This document shows positions 9,619-19,268 of a DNA stretch of 64,000 nt, piece after piece. Source of the DNA: Staphylococcus condimenti (GTDB taxonomy: Bacteria; Bacillota; Bacilli; Staphylococcales; Staphylococcaceae); assembly GCF_001618885.1 (NCBI RefSeq), contig NZ_CP015114.1:124001-188000 (forward strand). The letters are read 5' to 3'. The notes under the pieces were generated by a model. That model saw only the letters and a list, made by a program, of their open reading frames with translations. It was not told where the DNA came from and searched no databases. The stretch's first letter is position 1. Each line of letters opens with the position of its first letter. A program made the translations under genes and the position numbers.

Positions 9619-9648
9619 TTGACAAATAAGTGACAAAAAGATTATATT
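9619..9648 (+). promoter_or_regulatory. Distal ccpA promoter
   Basis: TTGACA (9619-9624), 18-base spacer, TATATT (9643-9648). The -35 is a perfect consensus. Confidence 0.5.
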
Positions 9649-9679
9649 AATTTAACTCTGAAAGAATTTGTGGTAAACT

Positions 9680-9708
9680 TTGAAAATGCTATGAAAACTT
9701 ACTATAAT
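9680..9708 (+). promoter_or_regulatory. Proximal ccpA promoter
   Basis: TTGAAA (9680-9685), 17-base spacer, TATAAT (9703-9708). The predicted start of transcription, about 9715, falls inside a cre-like operator. Confidence 0.7.
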
Positions 9709-9712
9709 AGTA

Positions 9713-9727
9713 TTTGAAACGCTTACA
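9713..9727. promoter_or_regulatory. cre site at the ccpA promoter
   Basis: TTTGAAACGCTTACA matches 14 of 15 positions of the cre consensus WTGNAANCGNWNNCW. Its place over the start site suggests autorepression, which I recall being reported for ccpA of Staphylococcus xylosus. Confidence 0.6.
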
Positions 9728-9741
9728 GAAAGGATGATAAC

Positions 9742-10731
9742 ATGACCGTAACGATATACGATGTTGCAAGAGAAGCACGAGTATCAATGGCAACAGTTTC
9801 TCGCGTAGTAAATGGCAACCAAAATGTAAAACCTGAAACGAGAGATAAAGTTAATGAAGTCATTAAAAAGTTAAACTACAGACCAAATGCGGTCGCTAGA
9901 GGCTTAGCAAGCAAGAAAACAACAACAGTAGGGGTAATTATCCCGGATATTTCAAATGTCTATTATTCACAGCTTGCACGCGGGTTGGAAGATATTGCAA
10001 CAATGTATAAATATCATTCAATCATTTCTAATTCCGATAATGATCCAGAAAAAGCAAAAGAAATATTTAATAATCTGCTTAGTAAACAAGTAGATGGAAT
10101 TATTTTCTTAGGCGGTACTTTAGATGATGAATTAGAAAGACTTATTGAAACATCATCAGTACCTGTTGTTGTATCAGGTACAAGTGATGATGACCATAGC
10201 ATTGCTTCAGTTAATATCGACTATAAGCAAGCATCAAAAGAAGTAACAGAACATTTAATTGAGACAGGTGCAAAACAATTTGCATTTGTTGGTGGAAATA
10301 ATTCTGAAAAAGCAGAAGCAGATGTTTTAGAAGGCCTAGAAGAAGTGCTTCAGCAACATCACTTATCATTAGATGAAAAATTGAAATTTACTGGTAAAGA
10401 AACTTATAAAGATGGATTGAATGCATTTGATACGATTTCACAATATAACCCCGATGCAATCCTTTCAATCAGTGATGAACAAGCAATCGGAATTGTTCAT
10501 GCAGCTTTAGATGCTGAAGTGAAAATTCCTGAAAATCTGCAAGTTGTAAGCTTCAATAATACGCGACTCGTTGAAATGGTTCGTCCGCAATTATCAAGTG
10601 TCATCCAACCATTATATGATATAGGGGCAGTTGGTATGCGTTTATTAACGAAGTATATGAATAATGAGGACATTACGGAATCGAATGTTATCTTGCCTTA
10701 TAGAATAGAATATCGTGGTACAACACGATAA
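9742..10731 (+). CDS. ccpA: Catabolite control protein A
   Basis: CcpA is the LacI-family regulator of carbon catabolite repression in Firmicutes; with HPr-Ser-P it binds cre sites. The 329-residue protein has the LacI helix-turn-helix at residues 2-25 ([20 protein letters not shown]), the hinge helix near residue 50 ([15 protein letters not shown]) and a periplasmic-binding-protein-like effector domain to the end. Length is normal. The ribosome site is AAAGGATG. Two promoters and a cre-like operator lie upstream. Many genes in this window carry candidate cre sites, so this gene is the likely regulatory hub of the region. Confidence 0.97.
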   Translation: MTVTIYDVAREARVSMATVSRVVNGNQNVKPETRDKVNEVIKKLNYRPNAVARGLASKKTTTVGVIIPDISNVYYSQLARGLEDIATMYKYHSIISNSDNDPEKAKEIFNNLLSKQVDGIIFLGGTLDDELERLIETSSVPVVVSGTSDDDHSIASVNIDYKQASKEVTEHLIETGAKQFAFVGGNNSEKAEADVLEGLEEVLQQHHLSLDEKLKFTGKETYKDGLNAFDTISQYNPDAILSISDEQAIGIVHAALDAEVKIPENLQVVSFNNTRLVEMVRPQLSSVIQPLYDIGAVGMRLLTKYMNNEDITESNVILPYRIEYRGTTR

Positions 10732-10742
10732 TATATAAATTA

Positions 10743-10796
10743 AAAAGCACTTGGAATCGACGCGTTATAAATTACGCTATTCCAAGTGCTTTTTAA
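10743..10796. terminator. Bidirectional terminator between ccpA and acuC
   Basis: AAAAGCACTTGGAAT (10743-10757) pairs with ATTCCAAGTGCTTTT (10779-10793). A and T runs on both sides let it serve both converging genes. Confidence 0.88.
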
Positions 10797-10800
10797 ATTT

Positions 10801-11955
10801 TTAAAACCAGCTTGCAACTTGATTTGCATGCTTTAAATTTTTAGCTGCAATCTCTGCGGTTCTGGGAATTTCCATATAGTCCAAACGCTTATCATCCCAC
10901 GTTGTAGGCAAATCAAGAGGGGAGTAATGTTGCCACTTTTCAACCCACTCTTCAGGTAAATCGCCATGTTGAATAGGCTGATCCATTAAACTTAAAAAAA
11001 CATGACTCCAAGCTCTAGGCACGACACGCCAAATATTATAACCTCCGCCGCCAAACATCATTACTTTTCCGTTTGTATAAGTATCTGCAAGAGATTTAAT
11101 ATAGTATGGTACTTCATAAAGTGCATCTAAAGTACAATTCATGTGTGTAAGTGGATCTAAATAATGAATATCGACCCCATGTACACTTAATAATATATCA
11201 GGTTGATATGACTTGACGACAGGTGTGACTGTCTTTTTAAAACACTCTATAAAAGATTCATCTTCTGTATAAGGTTCTAATGGAACATTCACTGAATAAC
11301 TGAATCCTTGTTCTTTGCCGCGTTCAGTATAGTGACCTGAACCAGGAAATAAAAATTTTCCTGTTTCATGAATTGAATAATTAAGAATATCATTATCAGT
11401 ATAAAAACTCCATTGCACGCCATCCCCATGATGTGCATCTGTATCTATGACCATTACGCGCAAACCATATTTTTTAGATAAATATTTTGCTGTAATAGCG
11501 ACATCATTATATATACAAAAACCGTTAGCTCTTCCAGGCAAAGCATGGTGCAAGCCTCCGCCTAAATGACAACCATTTTGTAATTCGTTATTCACAATCA
11601 TATCAGCAAGTTTCAGAGCGCCCCCGACAATACGTGCACTATGCTGGTGCATATGTTTAAATTGTGATGTATCTTCATCAGCCAACCCATATTTTTTAGC
11701 TTCAGAAGGGCTTAATATCCCATGAGATGCATGCTTGATTGCATTGACATAGTCATAGGAGTGAATTAAAGTCAACTCTTCATCGGTTGCAATACGCGGT
11801 GTTATAATTTGGTCTGGTTTTAATAAACCTGCATCGATTAACAATTCTGTAGTCAGTTTCAGTCTCATCTGATTAAAAGGATGATCATTACTAAACCGAT
11901 ATTGCATAAGTTGATTTGAATAAACATACCCCGTTTGTTTGTTTTTTTGACTCAT
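10801..11955 (-). CDS. acuC: Acetoin utilization protein AcuC (class I histone-deacetylase-like)
   Basis: This 384-residue protein belongs to the zinc-dependent arginase/histone deacetylase fold. Visible catalytic elements are GLHHALPGRANGFCIYND, the metal-binding VIDTDAHHGDGVQW and the later DIHYLDPLTHM. In Bacillus, AcuC deacetylates and so reactivates acetyl-CoA synthetase; the adjacent divergent acsA makes the same role likely here. It lies 12 bases after acuA on the same strand, so the two form an operon. The Bacillus acuB gene, which lies between them there, is absent. The start is supported by AAAAGGGGAG. Confidence 0.93.
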   Translation of the reverse strand: MSQKNKQTGYVYSNQLMQYRFSNDHPFNQMRLKLTTELLIDAGLLKPDQIITPRIATDEELTLIHSYDYVNAIKHASHGILSPSEAKKYGLADEDTSQFKHMHQHSARIVGGALKLADMIVNNELQNGCHLGGGLHHALPGRANGFCIYNDVAITAKYLSKKYGLRVMVIDTDAHHGDGVQWSFYTDNDILNYSIHETGKFLFPGSGHYTERGKEQGFSYSVNVPLEPYTEDESFIECFKKTVTPVVKSYQPDILLSVHGVDIHYLDPLTHMNCTLDALYEVPYYIKSLADTYTNGKVMMFGGGGYNIWRVVPRAWSHVFLSLMDQPIQHGDLPEEWVEKWQHYSPLDLPTTWDDKRLDYMEIPRTAEIAAKNLKHANQVASWF

Positions 11956-11967
11956 AAAATCTCCCCT

Positions 11968-12600
11968 TTAGTAGAAAAATCGGTTCATAAAACGTACATC
12001 ATCGAATGCTTTTATCTGATCTAAACTAATTCGTGAACCGATTCTTGCCATCAAACAATTAGCTGGGTGACCTGTTATCTCAGGATCATCCGTTGCAAAA
12101 ATTTCTAATCCTCCTTGTGCCATTAAATTTTGCATTAATTTTTTATATTCATAAACATCTAATTTGGAATTTTTTAAATCCCAATGCCAGTAGTATTCTG
12201 TTGTTAAAATAATGTAATCTTCAAATTCGTCTTCTTTTAAACTTTGTTTAATCAACTCGCTGCCAAGTCCAGTTCCACGATAAGGCAAGGCGACTTCAAT
12301 TGCTCCAAGTTCAACTAGATAGGGTAAATTCCCCGTCGACCAACGCTCTAAAGGATCTGGATAATGATAAGTTACATAACCAACTATTTTATTATCTTTA
12401 CGGAGAACATAAATACGTCCTTCAGGCAATTCACTTATTTCTTGGATTGCCTCAAATTGCTCAATCGGCTTTCTGAAAGCATCAAGCCCATCATCATAAC
12501 TCATTGTTTCAAGTTTTTCTCGCGGTACTGGACCTTCAATGACATATTTTTCACCATTGCGTGTGTATTCCTGCTTTACATATGTTTTGATATGTTCCAT
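11968..12600 (-). CDS. acuA: Protein acetyltransferase AcuA (GNAT family)
   Basis: AcuA acetylates the active-site lysine of acetyl-CoA synthetase and inactivates it in Bacillus. The 210-residue protein carries a GNAT core with the acetyl-CoA-binding segment LPYRGTGLGSELI near residue 110, preceded by the beta strands LGAIEVA. It is the first gene of the acuA-acuC operon and is divergent from acsA, its presumed target. The gap holds a perfect cre site, so all three genes may respond to CcpA. The ribosome site is GGAAGTGG. Other proteins may also be substrates. Confidence 0.9.
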   Translation of the reverse strand: MEHIKTYVKQEYTRNGEKYVIEGPVPREKLETMSYDDGLDAFRKPIEQFEAIQEISELPEGRIYVLRKDNKIVGYVTYHYPDPLERWSTGNLPYLVELGAIEVALPYRGTGLGSELIKQSLKEDEFEDYIILTTEYYWHWDLKNSKLDVYEYKKLMQNLMAQGGLEIFATDDPEITGHPANCLMARIGSRISLDQIKAFDDVRFMNRFFY

Positions 12601-12761
12601 ATATCGCCACTTCCTTTTAGATATTCAAAATACAAATAGAAATTTCAAATTCTTTTGATTCACTTTAAAAATAATCAATATTTTATCCTCGTGTATTTAA
12701 TACTATTATAATGTTTTCCGTACATAATTAACACAAAAATCAGAATTATCATAATTATATT

Positions 12762-12790
12762 TTGAATGTTAGCTCATGTTTTTGTATAAT
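12762..12790 (+). promoter_or_regulatory. Promoter of acsA
   Basis: TTGAAT (12762-12767), 17-base spacer, TATAAT (12785-12790). The start would be near 12797, inside the cre site. On the other strand TATAAT (12705-12710) could serve acuA with a weak -35. Confidence 0.75.
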
Positions 12791-12796
12791 AGCCTT

Positions 12797-12811
12797 ATGA
12801 AAACGATTTCA
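12797..12811. promoter_or_regulatory. cre site between acuA and acsA
   Basis: ATGAAAACGATTTCA matches all 15 positions of WTGNAANCGNWNNCW and overlaps the predicted acsA start of transcription, a position expected for CcpA repression. acsA is CcpA-repressed in Bacillus. Confidence 0.8.
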
Positions 12812-12830
12812 AACGAAGGGGGCATTTCAA

Positions 12831-14543
12831 ATGAAAGTCGATGTATACAAAGGGGGAGAAGGTAATTATAACCTTCAAGATTACGAAGAAACATACAAGA
12901 ACTTTGATTGGAAAGAGGTAGAAAAAGCATTTACTTGGCATGAAACTGGTAAAGTTAATATGGCCTATGAATGTATTGATCGTCATGTAGATGATGGTAA
13001 AGGCGATAAAACTGCATTGAACTATAAAGATGCAAACCGTCGTGAAAGTTATACATTTAAGGAAATGCAAGAATACTCAAATAAAGCAGCCAATGTTTTG
13101 AAAAACAAAGCAAATGTTGAAAAAGGTGATCGTGTATTTATCTTTATGCCGAGAACACCTGAATTATATTTTGCTTTATTCGGTATCTTAAAAACTGGTG
13201 CAATTGTCGGACCATTGTTTGAAGCATTTATGGAAAAAGCGGTATCAGATCGATTAGAAAATAGTGATGCAAAAGTTATTGTTACCACTAAAGATTTATT
13301 AGATCGCATTCCGCAAGATAAACTGCCGAATTTAGAAACAATTATTGTTGTAGATGATGATGATGTTGATGATAAATATGTAGATTTCAAAAAAGAATTA
13401 AAAGAGGCAAGTGATCAATTTGATATTGAATGGTTAGATAGAGAAGATGGTCTGATCCTTCACTATACTTCAGGATCAACTGGTCAACCAAAAGGTGTAT
13501 TACATGTTCAAGATGCGATGATTGTACATTACATCTCTGGAAAATATGTATTAGATTTGCAAGAAGATGATATTTATTGGTGTACTGCAGATCCAGGTTG
13601 GGTTACTGGTACATCATATGGTATTTTTGCACCTTGGTTAAACGGTGTTACAAACTGTATTGCTGGAGGAAGATTCTCTCCAGAAGCTTGGTACGGTATG
13701 ATTGAAGACTTTAAAGTCACTGTTTGGTATACAGCTCCAACAGCATTGCGAATGTTGATGAGTGCGGGTGATGATGTTGTTAAGAAATATGATTTATCAT
13801 CATTACGTGAAGTTTTATCAGTAGGCGAACCACTTAACCCAGAAGTTATCAAATGGGCGAAAGAAGTGCTTGATCACACTGTTTTAGATACATGGTGGAT
13901 GACTGAAACTGGCGGTCATATGATTGTGAATTATCCTTCTATGGATGTCAAATTAGGATCAATGGGTAAACCATTACCAGGAATTGAAGCGGCTATTGTC
14001 GATGACCAAGGTAATGAATTACCGCCAAATCGCATGGGTAACTTAGCAATTAAAAAAGGATGGCCTTCAATGATGCGTAAGATTTGGAAAAATCCTGAGA
14101 AATATGATTCTTACTTCATCGGAGACTGGTATGTTTCAGGAGATTCTGCATATCAAGATGAAGATGGGTACTTCTGGTTCCAAGGCCGTGTAGATGATGT
14201 CATCATGACAGCTGGGGAACGCGTTGGTCCATTCGAAGTAGAATCTAAATTAGTTGAGCATCCTGCTGTATCAGAAGCAGGGGTTATCGGTAAACCTGAT
14301 CCAGTTCGTGGCGAAATTATTAAAGCATTTGTTGCGTTAAACCCTGGTTATGAACCGGATGATGAATTAAAAGAAGATATTCGCCAATTTGTTAAAAACG
14401 GTTTGTCAGGACATGCAGCACCTAGAGAGATTGAATTTAAAGACAAACTTCCAAAAACACGTTCTGGTAAAATTATGAGACGTGTACTTAAAGCCTGGGA
14501 ATTAGATTTGCCAGAAGGCGATTTAAGTACAATGGAAGATTAA
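12831..14543 (+). CDS. acsA: Acetyl-CoA synthetase (acetate--CoA ligase)
   Basis: AcsA activates acetate to acetyl-CoA through acetyl-AMP, allowing acetate re-use after glucose is gone. The 570-residue AMP-forming enzyme shows the P-loop YTSGSTGQPKG, the core TWWMTETGGH, the hinge region GDSAYQDEDGYFWFQGR and the C-terminal KTRSGKIMRRVL, whose lysine is the site acetylated by AcuA in Bacillus. The gene faces away from acuA-acuC, its modifiers. The ribosome site is GAAGGGGG. It is the reverse counterpart of AckA (at 37 kb), which makes acetate. Confidence 0.97.
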   Translation: MKVDVYKGGEGNYNLQDYEETYKNFDWKEVEKAFTWHETGKVNMAYECIDRHVDDGKGDKTALNYKDANRRESYTFKEMQEYSNKAANVLKNKANVEKGDRVFIFMPRTPELYFALFGILKTGAIVGPLFEAFMEKAVSDRLENSDAKVIVTTKDLLDRIPQDKLPNLETIIVVDDDDVDDKYVDFKKELKEASDQFDIEWLDREDGLILHYTSGSTGQPKGVLHVQDAMIVHYISGKYVLDLQEDDIYWCTADPGWVTGTSYGIFAPWLNGVTNCIAGGRFSPEAWYGMIEDFKVTVWYTAPTALRMLMSAGDDVVKKYDLSSLREVLSVGEPLNPEVIKWAKEVLDHTVLDTWWMTETGGHMIVNYPSMDVKLGSMGKPLPGIEAAIVDDQGNELPPNRMGNLAIKKGWPSMMRKIWKNPEKYDSYFIGDWYVSGDSAYQDEDGYFWFQGRVDDVIMTAGERVGPFEVESKLVEHPAVSEAGVIGKPDPVRGEIIKAFVALNPGYEPDDELKEDIRQFVKNGLSGHAAPREIEFKDKLPKTRSGKIMRRVLKAWELDLPEGDLSTMED

Positions 14544-14564
14544 ATATGTATTATAAACTTTTAA

Positions 14565-14592
14565 GGGATAAGCTTTGCGCTTATCTCTTTTT
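14565..14592 (+). terminator. Terminator of acsA
   Basis: GATAAGC (14567-14573) pairs with GCTTATC (14579-14585), followed by TCTTTTTT. Confidence 0.85.
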
Positions 14593-14608
14593 TGAATGTG
14601 CAAATTAC

Positions 14609-14623
14609 AAGAAAGCGCTTGCA
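14609..14623. promoter_or_regulatory. cre-like site upstream of fhs
   Basis: AAGAAAGCGCTTGCA matches 14 of 15 positions of WTGNAANCGNWNNCW. It is about 310 bases before fhs, and no clear promoter is tied to it. Confidence 0.45.
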
Positions 14624-14718
14624 TTAAATGCTATTAAAATACAATAAAATTATTATAGAGTATTTTGAATGGAACTTTTACATTAAAAGAAAGAAAGCTA
14701 AAAAAATAATTGATGAAT

Positions 14719-14758
14719 ATGTTCGACAATAAATATATAATTCGTTATTATTGAACAT
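14719..14758. repeat. Imperfect inverted repeat upstream of fhs
   Basis: ATGTTCGACAATAA (14719-14732) and TTATTATTGAACAT (14745-14758) are inverted copies matching at 12 of 14 positions, separated by 12 bases. It may be an operator; see findings. Confidence 0.5.
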
Positions 14759-14789
14759 GTAAAAGCTTTTCCTACAGTTGAAACATTGC

Positions 14790-14903
14790 CTGTTAGCGAG
14801 ATTTCACTTGAATTTTGTGTTCTCTAACGCAGCGGCTTTGTTATTGAGGGAACAGGTAGTTGTGTTTTTTGAAAACCGTTCAACAGACAGTTGTCGATAC
14901 TGT
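14790..14903 (+). promoter_or_regulatory. Structured 5' leader of fhs
   Basis: Several hairpins are possible: CTGTTAG-CGAGA with TCTC-TAACG-CAG (14790-14832), an alternative CCTGTT (14789-14794) with AACAGG (14851-14856), and ACAGT (14887-14891) with ACTGT (14899-14903). A TTTTTT tract lies at 14865-14870. The overlapping pairings suggest a possible switch, but I recognise no known riboswitch. Confidence 0.35.
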
Positions 14904-14935
14904 AACTTTATTACTTTAGTAAGGGGCTGAATGAA

Positions 14936-16603
14936 TTGACTCATTTATCAGATTTAGACATAGCAAATCAAGCTACGATTAAACCAATTTCAGAAATTGC
15001 TGAAAAGATTGGTATTCCTGAGGATGCTTTAGAGCAATATGGTCATTACAAAGCAAAGATTGACATCAATAAGCTAGAAGACAAAGGAGATAAGGGTAAA
15101 GTCGTACTTGTTACTGCAATGAGCCCAACACCAGCAGGTGAAGGTAAATCTACAGTAACAGTTGGTTTGGCAGATGCTTTCCATGAATTAGGAGAAAATG
15201 TCATGATGGCACTCCGCGAACCTGCACTAGGTCCGGTATTCGGTATTAAAGGCGGCGCAACAGGCGGCGGTTATGCACAGGTATTGCCTATGGAAGATAT
15301 TAACTTGCACTTTAACGGTGACTTCCATGCCATCACAACCGCAAACAATGCGTTAGCTGCATTTATTGATAACCATATCCACCAAGGTAATGAACTCGGT
15401 ATCGATCAACGACGTATTGAATGGAAACGTGTACTTGATATGAACGACCGTGAATTAAGAAAAGTTGTAGTTGGTCTTGGCGGACCTACACAAGGTGTAC
15501 CTAGAGAAGACGGCTTCAATATTACTGTAGCATCTGAAATTATGGCTATTCTTTGTTTAAGTACAGGGTTAAAAGATTTAAAAGCAAGCATTGCAAATAT
15601 CACTGTTGGTTACACACGTGACCGTAAACCAGTGACAGTTGCAGATTTAAAAGTTGAGGGCGCGCTTGCTATGATCTTAAAAGATGCGATTAAACCTAAC
15701 TTGGTACAATCAATCGAAGGAACACCTGCTTTAATTCATGGCGGACCATTTGCAAACATTGCACATGGATGTAATTCAATTATTGCAACTGAAACTGCAC
15801 GCAAACTTGCTGATATTGTAGTAACAGAAGCTGGATTCGGTTCAGATTTAGGTGCTGAAAAATTCATGAATATCAAAGCACGTAAAGCAGGTTTTGATCC
15901 AAGTGCAGCGGTTGTTGTAGCAACAATTCGTGCATTAAAAATGCATGGCGGTGTAGCAAAAGACGACTTGAAAGAAGAAAATGTTCAAGCGGTCAGAGAC
16001 GGCTTAGCTAACTTAGAACGTCATATCAAAAATATTCGTTCATTCGGTGTAGAACCAATTGTAGCTTTAAATGCATTTGTAACTGATACTGATGCAGAAG
16101 AACAAGTTGTACAAGATTGGGCTAAAGAAAACGGTGTACGTGTTGCTTTAACTGAAGTGTGGGAAAAAGGCGGCAAAGGCGGCGTTGAATTAGCCAAACA
16201 AGTACAAGAAGTTTTAAATGAAAAACATGACTTCAAACATACGTATGATTTAGATTTACCAATCGAAGAAAAAATTGAAAAAATTGTTACTAATATCTAT
16301 GGTGGCAATAAAGTAACGTTTACAAGCGGTGCTTTGAAACAATTAAAACAAATTAAAGAAAATGGTTGGGACAATTATCCAGTATGTATGGCTAAAACTC
16401 AGTATTCATTCACTGATGACAAAGATCGTTTAGGTGCGCCGAATGACTTTGAAATTACAATCAGAGAATTACAACCTAAAACAGGTGCTGGTTTCATAGT
16501 TGCATTAACTGGTGCAATTATGACAATGCCAGGTTTACCTAAAAAACCAGCTGCATTAAATATGGATGTAACTGAAGATGGACATGCTAAAGGTTTATTC
16601 TAA
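14936..16603 (+). CDS. fhs: Formate--tetrahydrofolate ligase
   Basis: The enzyme makes 10-formyl-tetrahydrofolate from formate, ATP and THF, feeding purine and formyl-methionine synthesis. The 555-residue length is standard. The P-loop is TPAGEGKST near residue 68, with the family segments [16 protein letters not shown] and [13 protein letters not shown] following. The start is TTG: AAGGGG lies nine bases upstream, and an ATG five bases earlier is out of frame and stops at once. C1 units from serine (serA operon) and formate would meet in this pathway. Confidence 0.97.
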   Translation: MTHLSDLDIANQATIKPISEIAEKIGIPEDALEQYGHYKAKIDINKLEDKGDKGKVVLVTAMSPTPAGEGKSTVTVGLADAFHELGENVMMALREPALGPVFGIKGGATGGGYAQVLPMEDINLHFNGDFHAITTANNALAAFIDNHIHQGNELGIDQRRIEWKRVLDMNDRELRKVVVGLGGPTQGVPREDGFNITVASEIMAILCLSTGLKDLKASIANITVGYTRDRKPVTVADLKVEGALAMILKDAIKPNLVQSIEGTPALIHGGPFANIAHGCNSIIATETARKLADIVVTEAGFGSDLGAEKFMNIKARKAGFDPSAAVVVATIRALKMHGGVAKDDLKEENVQAVRDGLANLERHIKNIRSFGVEPIVALNAFVTDTDAEEQVVQDWAKENGVRVALTEVWEKGGKGGVELAKQVQEVLNEKHDFKHTYDLDLPIEEKIEKIVTNIYGGNKVTFTSGALKQLKQIKENGWDNYPVCMAKTQYSFTDDKDRLGAPNDFEITIRELQPKTGAGFIVALTGAIMTMPGLPKKPAALNMDVTEDGHAKGLF

Positions 16604-16617
16604 TTAAAATAAACTAA

Positions 16618-16672
16618 GGCCCTGATAAAAAGTGGAATTACATTTTGTATTCCGCTCTATCAGGGTCTTTTT
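16618..16672. terminator. Terminator between fhs and the glycosyltransferase gene
   Basis: GCCCTGATA (16619-16627) pairs with TATCAGGGT (16658-16666), with an inner GGAAT/ATTCC stem, followed by CTTTTTG. The stop codon of the opposing gene lies in the right arm. Confidence 0.85.
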
Positions 16673-17565
16673 GTCATTAAATGAGTTTTTATATTATATT
16701 TTTCTGCTTTATGAAATTCTTTGTCGTTGATTTCTCCTTCTACTTTCATGCGCCATAATACATAATGCTGTCTTTTTAAACTGATTTGTAAATCCTCATC
16801 TTTTTTTAAAGTACCGTCTTCATTGTACGGAGTGTATGTGTATGGACTTTGAACGAGTCCGATCAAATAAGCTGCTTCAGGTAAATTTACATCACTGGGC
16901 GGTTTACCGAAAAGACTGTATGAAGCGGAAGAAATACCGGTAATATTATCACCGTTATAATCGCGACCGAAAGGAACAATATTTAAATAGATATACATAA
17001 TTTCTTCTTTTGACATTATACGTTCAAGCTTCATCGCTAAAACAATTTCATTTGCTTTGCGATTATAAGTTTTTTCGTTATTCAAAACTTGATTTTTAAT
17101 CACTTGCTGCGTAATGGTGCTGCCTCCTGATGATGCTTCTGTATTGAATATATCTTGAAATATCGCTCGTAATAGTGCTTTAGGCAATATACCATCGTGT
17201 TTATAATAAAGAGAATCCTCTGAAGCTACTAATGCTTTAGGAATTACAGCATTGACACTTTTAGGGCCGACTAGTAAAGGGTTTAATGACGCATCATATT
17301 GCTTTAAGAAATCTTTTTGTTTGTAATTAATTTGTTCATCACCTGGCACCCGTAAAACGTGAGCACGTAATTGTGCATTTGTAATATTTTCAGAGTTTGC
17401 TCTCATACTCATGAAAAAGCCTAATAATAAACCTGCTGATAAGCTGACAATAAGCAAGATGATAACAAAAATACTCACAAAGAAATATTTAATTCTCTTA
17501 TACCAAAGTTCAAATAACTTAAGAGATTTGGCAGAGTTAGAATGGCTAGGTTGTGATGTTCTCAT
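16660..17565 (-). CDS. Monofunctional peptidoglycan glycosyltransferase (GT51)
   Basis: This 301-residue membrane enzyme polymerises lipid II into glycan strands outside the cell. Residues about 28-53 (YFFVSIFVIILLIVSLSAGL) form the membrane anchor. The GT51 motifs are EDSLYYKHDG (catalytic Glu), GGSTITQQVIKN and LAMKLERIMSKEEI. There is no transpeptidase domain. Staphylococcus aureus has two such enzymes, SgtA and SgtB; the location beside tyrS suggests the SgtA type, but I cannot confirm it. It faces tyrS head to head and fhs tail to tail, so it is a single-gene unit. The ribosome site is TTGGAGGTT. Confidence 0.9.
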   Translation of the reverse strand: MRTSQPSHSNSAKSLKLFELWYKRIKYFFVSIFVIILLIVSLSAGLLLGFFMSMRANSENITNAQLRAHVLRVPGDEQINYKQKDFLKQYDASLNPLLVGPKSVNAVIPKALVASEDSLYYKHDGILPKALLRAIFQDIFNTEASSGGSTITQQVIKNQVLNNEKTYNRKANEIVLAMKLERIMSKEEIMYIYLNIVPFGRDYNGDNITGISSASYSLFGKPPSDVNLPEAAYLIGLVQSPYTYTPYNEDGTLKKDEDLQISLKRQHYVLWRMKVEGEINDKEFHKAEKYNIKTHLMTKRP

Positions 17566-17611
17566 GATTAACCTCCAATATTAAAGTAAGTATATCATAA
17601 TCGAATTGAAG

Positions 17612-17640
17612 TTGACTTTTAATAAGCTGTTACTTATACT
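17612..17640 (+). promoter_or_regulatory. Promoter of the tyrS T-box transcript
   Basis: TTGACT (17612-17617), 17-base spacer, TATACT (17635-17640). Start of transcription is expected near 17647, giving a leader of about 290 bases. Confidence 0.75.
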
Positions 17641-17646
17641 TGAATT

Positions 17647-17875
17647 AAAATTATATGTTTTGGATAAGGAAAAGTAACTGATTTGACTGTTTTCAGAGAG
17701 TTAGTGGGTGCTGTGAACTAACAATAGCAAATGAGCGAATACACCTGGTGCCTTATGATTGATAAGTATCCGACGTTTGATTTAATGAACGTATCATTAA
17801 GTAGAGAAACCTTAAGTATGGTGGTACCGTGCATCAATGCGCCCTTACAGTATTTGAACTGTAAGGGTTTTTTAT
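17647..17875 (+). promoter_or_regulatory. T-box riboswitch (tyrosine) of tyrS
   Basis: The T-box core TGGTGGTACCGTG (17819-17831) is plain. Upstream are the AGAGAG box and a specifier-loop region with TAC at 17740-17742, the tyrosine codon. The leader ends in the terminator at 17843-17874. Uncharged tRNA-Tyr would pair with the specifier and the T-box and favour the antiterminator. This matches the 372-base gap between the divergent genes. Confidence 0.93.
17843..17874 (+). terminator. Regulated terminator of the tyrS T-box
   Basis: CCCTTACAGT (17843-17852) pairs with ACTGTAAGGG (17859-17868), followed by TTTTTT. Confidence 0.92.
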
Positions 17876-17913
17876 TTTTCAATAATCCAAAAAATATAAA
17901 TCATAAATAATAA

Positions 17914-19200
<1,287 letters not shown>

Positions 19201-19211
19201 TTTTAAAAGAT

Positions 19212-19258
19212 AAAGCTCTGGAACCTGATTTTAAAAATCAGTACTTCCAGAGCTTTTT
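19212..19258. terminator. Bidirectional terminator between tyrS and htrA-like gene
   Basis: AAAGCTCTGGAA (19212-19223) pairs with TTCCAGAGCTTT (19245-19256), with a second inner CTGATTTT/AAAAATCAG stem. Confidence 0.87.
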
Positions 19259-19268
19259 AAATTGAATA

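Larger units (their letters stand above)
14544..14935. other. 392-base gap between acsA and fhs
   Basis: It holds, in order, the acsA terminator, a cre-like site, an inverted repeat at 14719-14758 and a structured leader in front of fhs. I see no coding frame and no match to the tetrahydrofolate riboswitch. Confidence 0.6.

Noticed and set aside
14544-14935. Tetrahydrofolate riboswitch in front of fhs
   Set aside because: The gap is long and structured and fhs is a folate gene, but I could not find the conserved core of either known THF riboswitch class.
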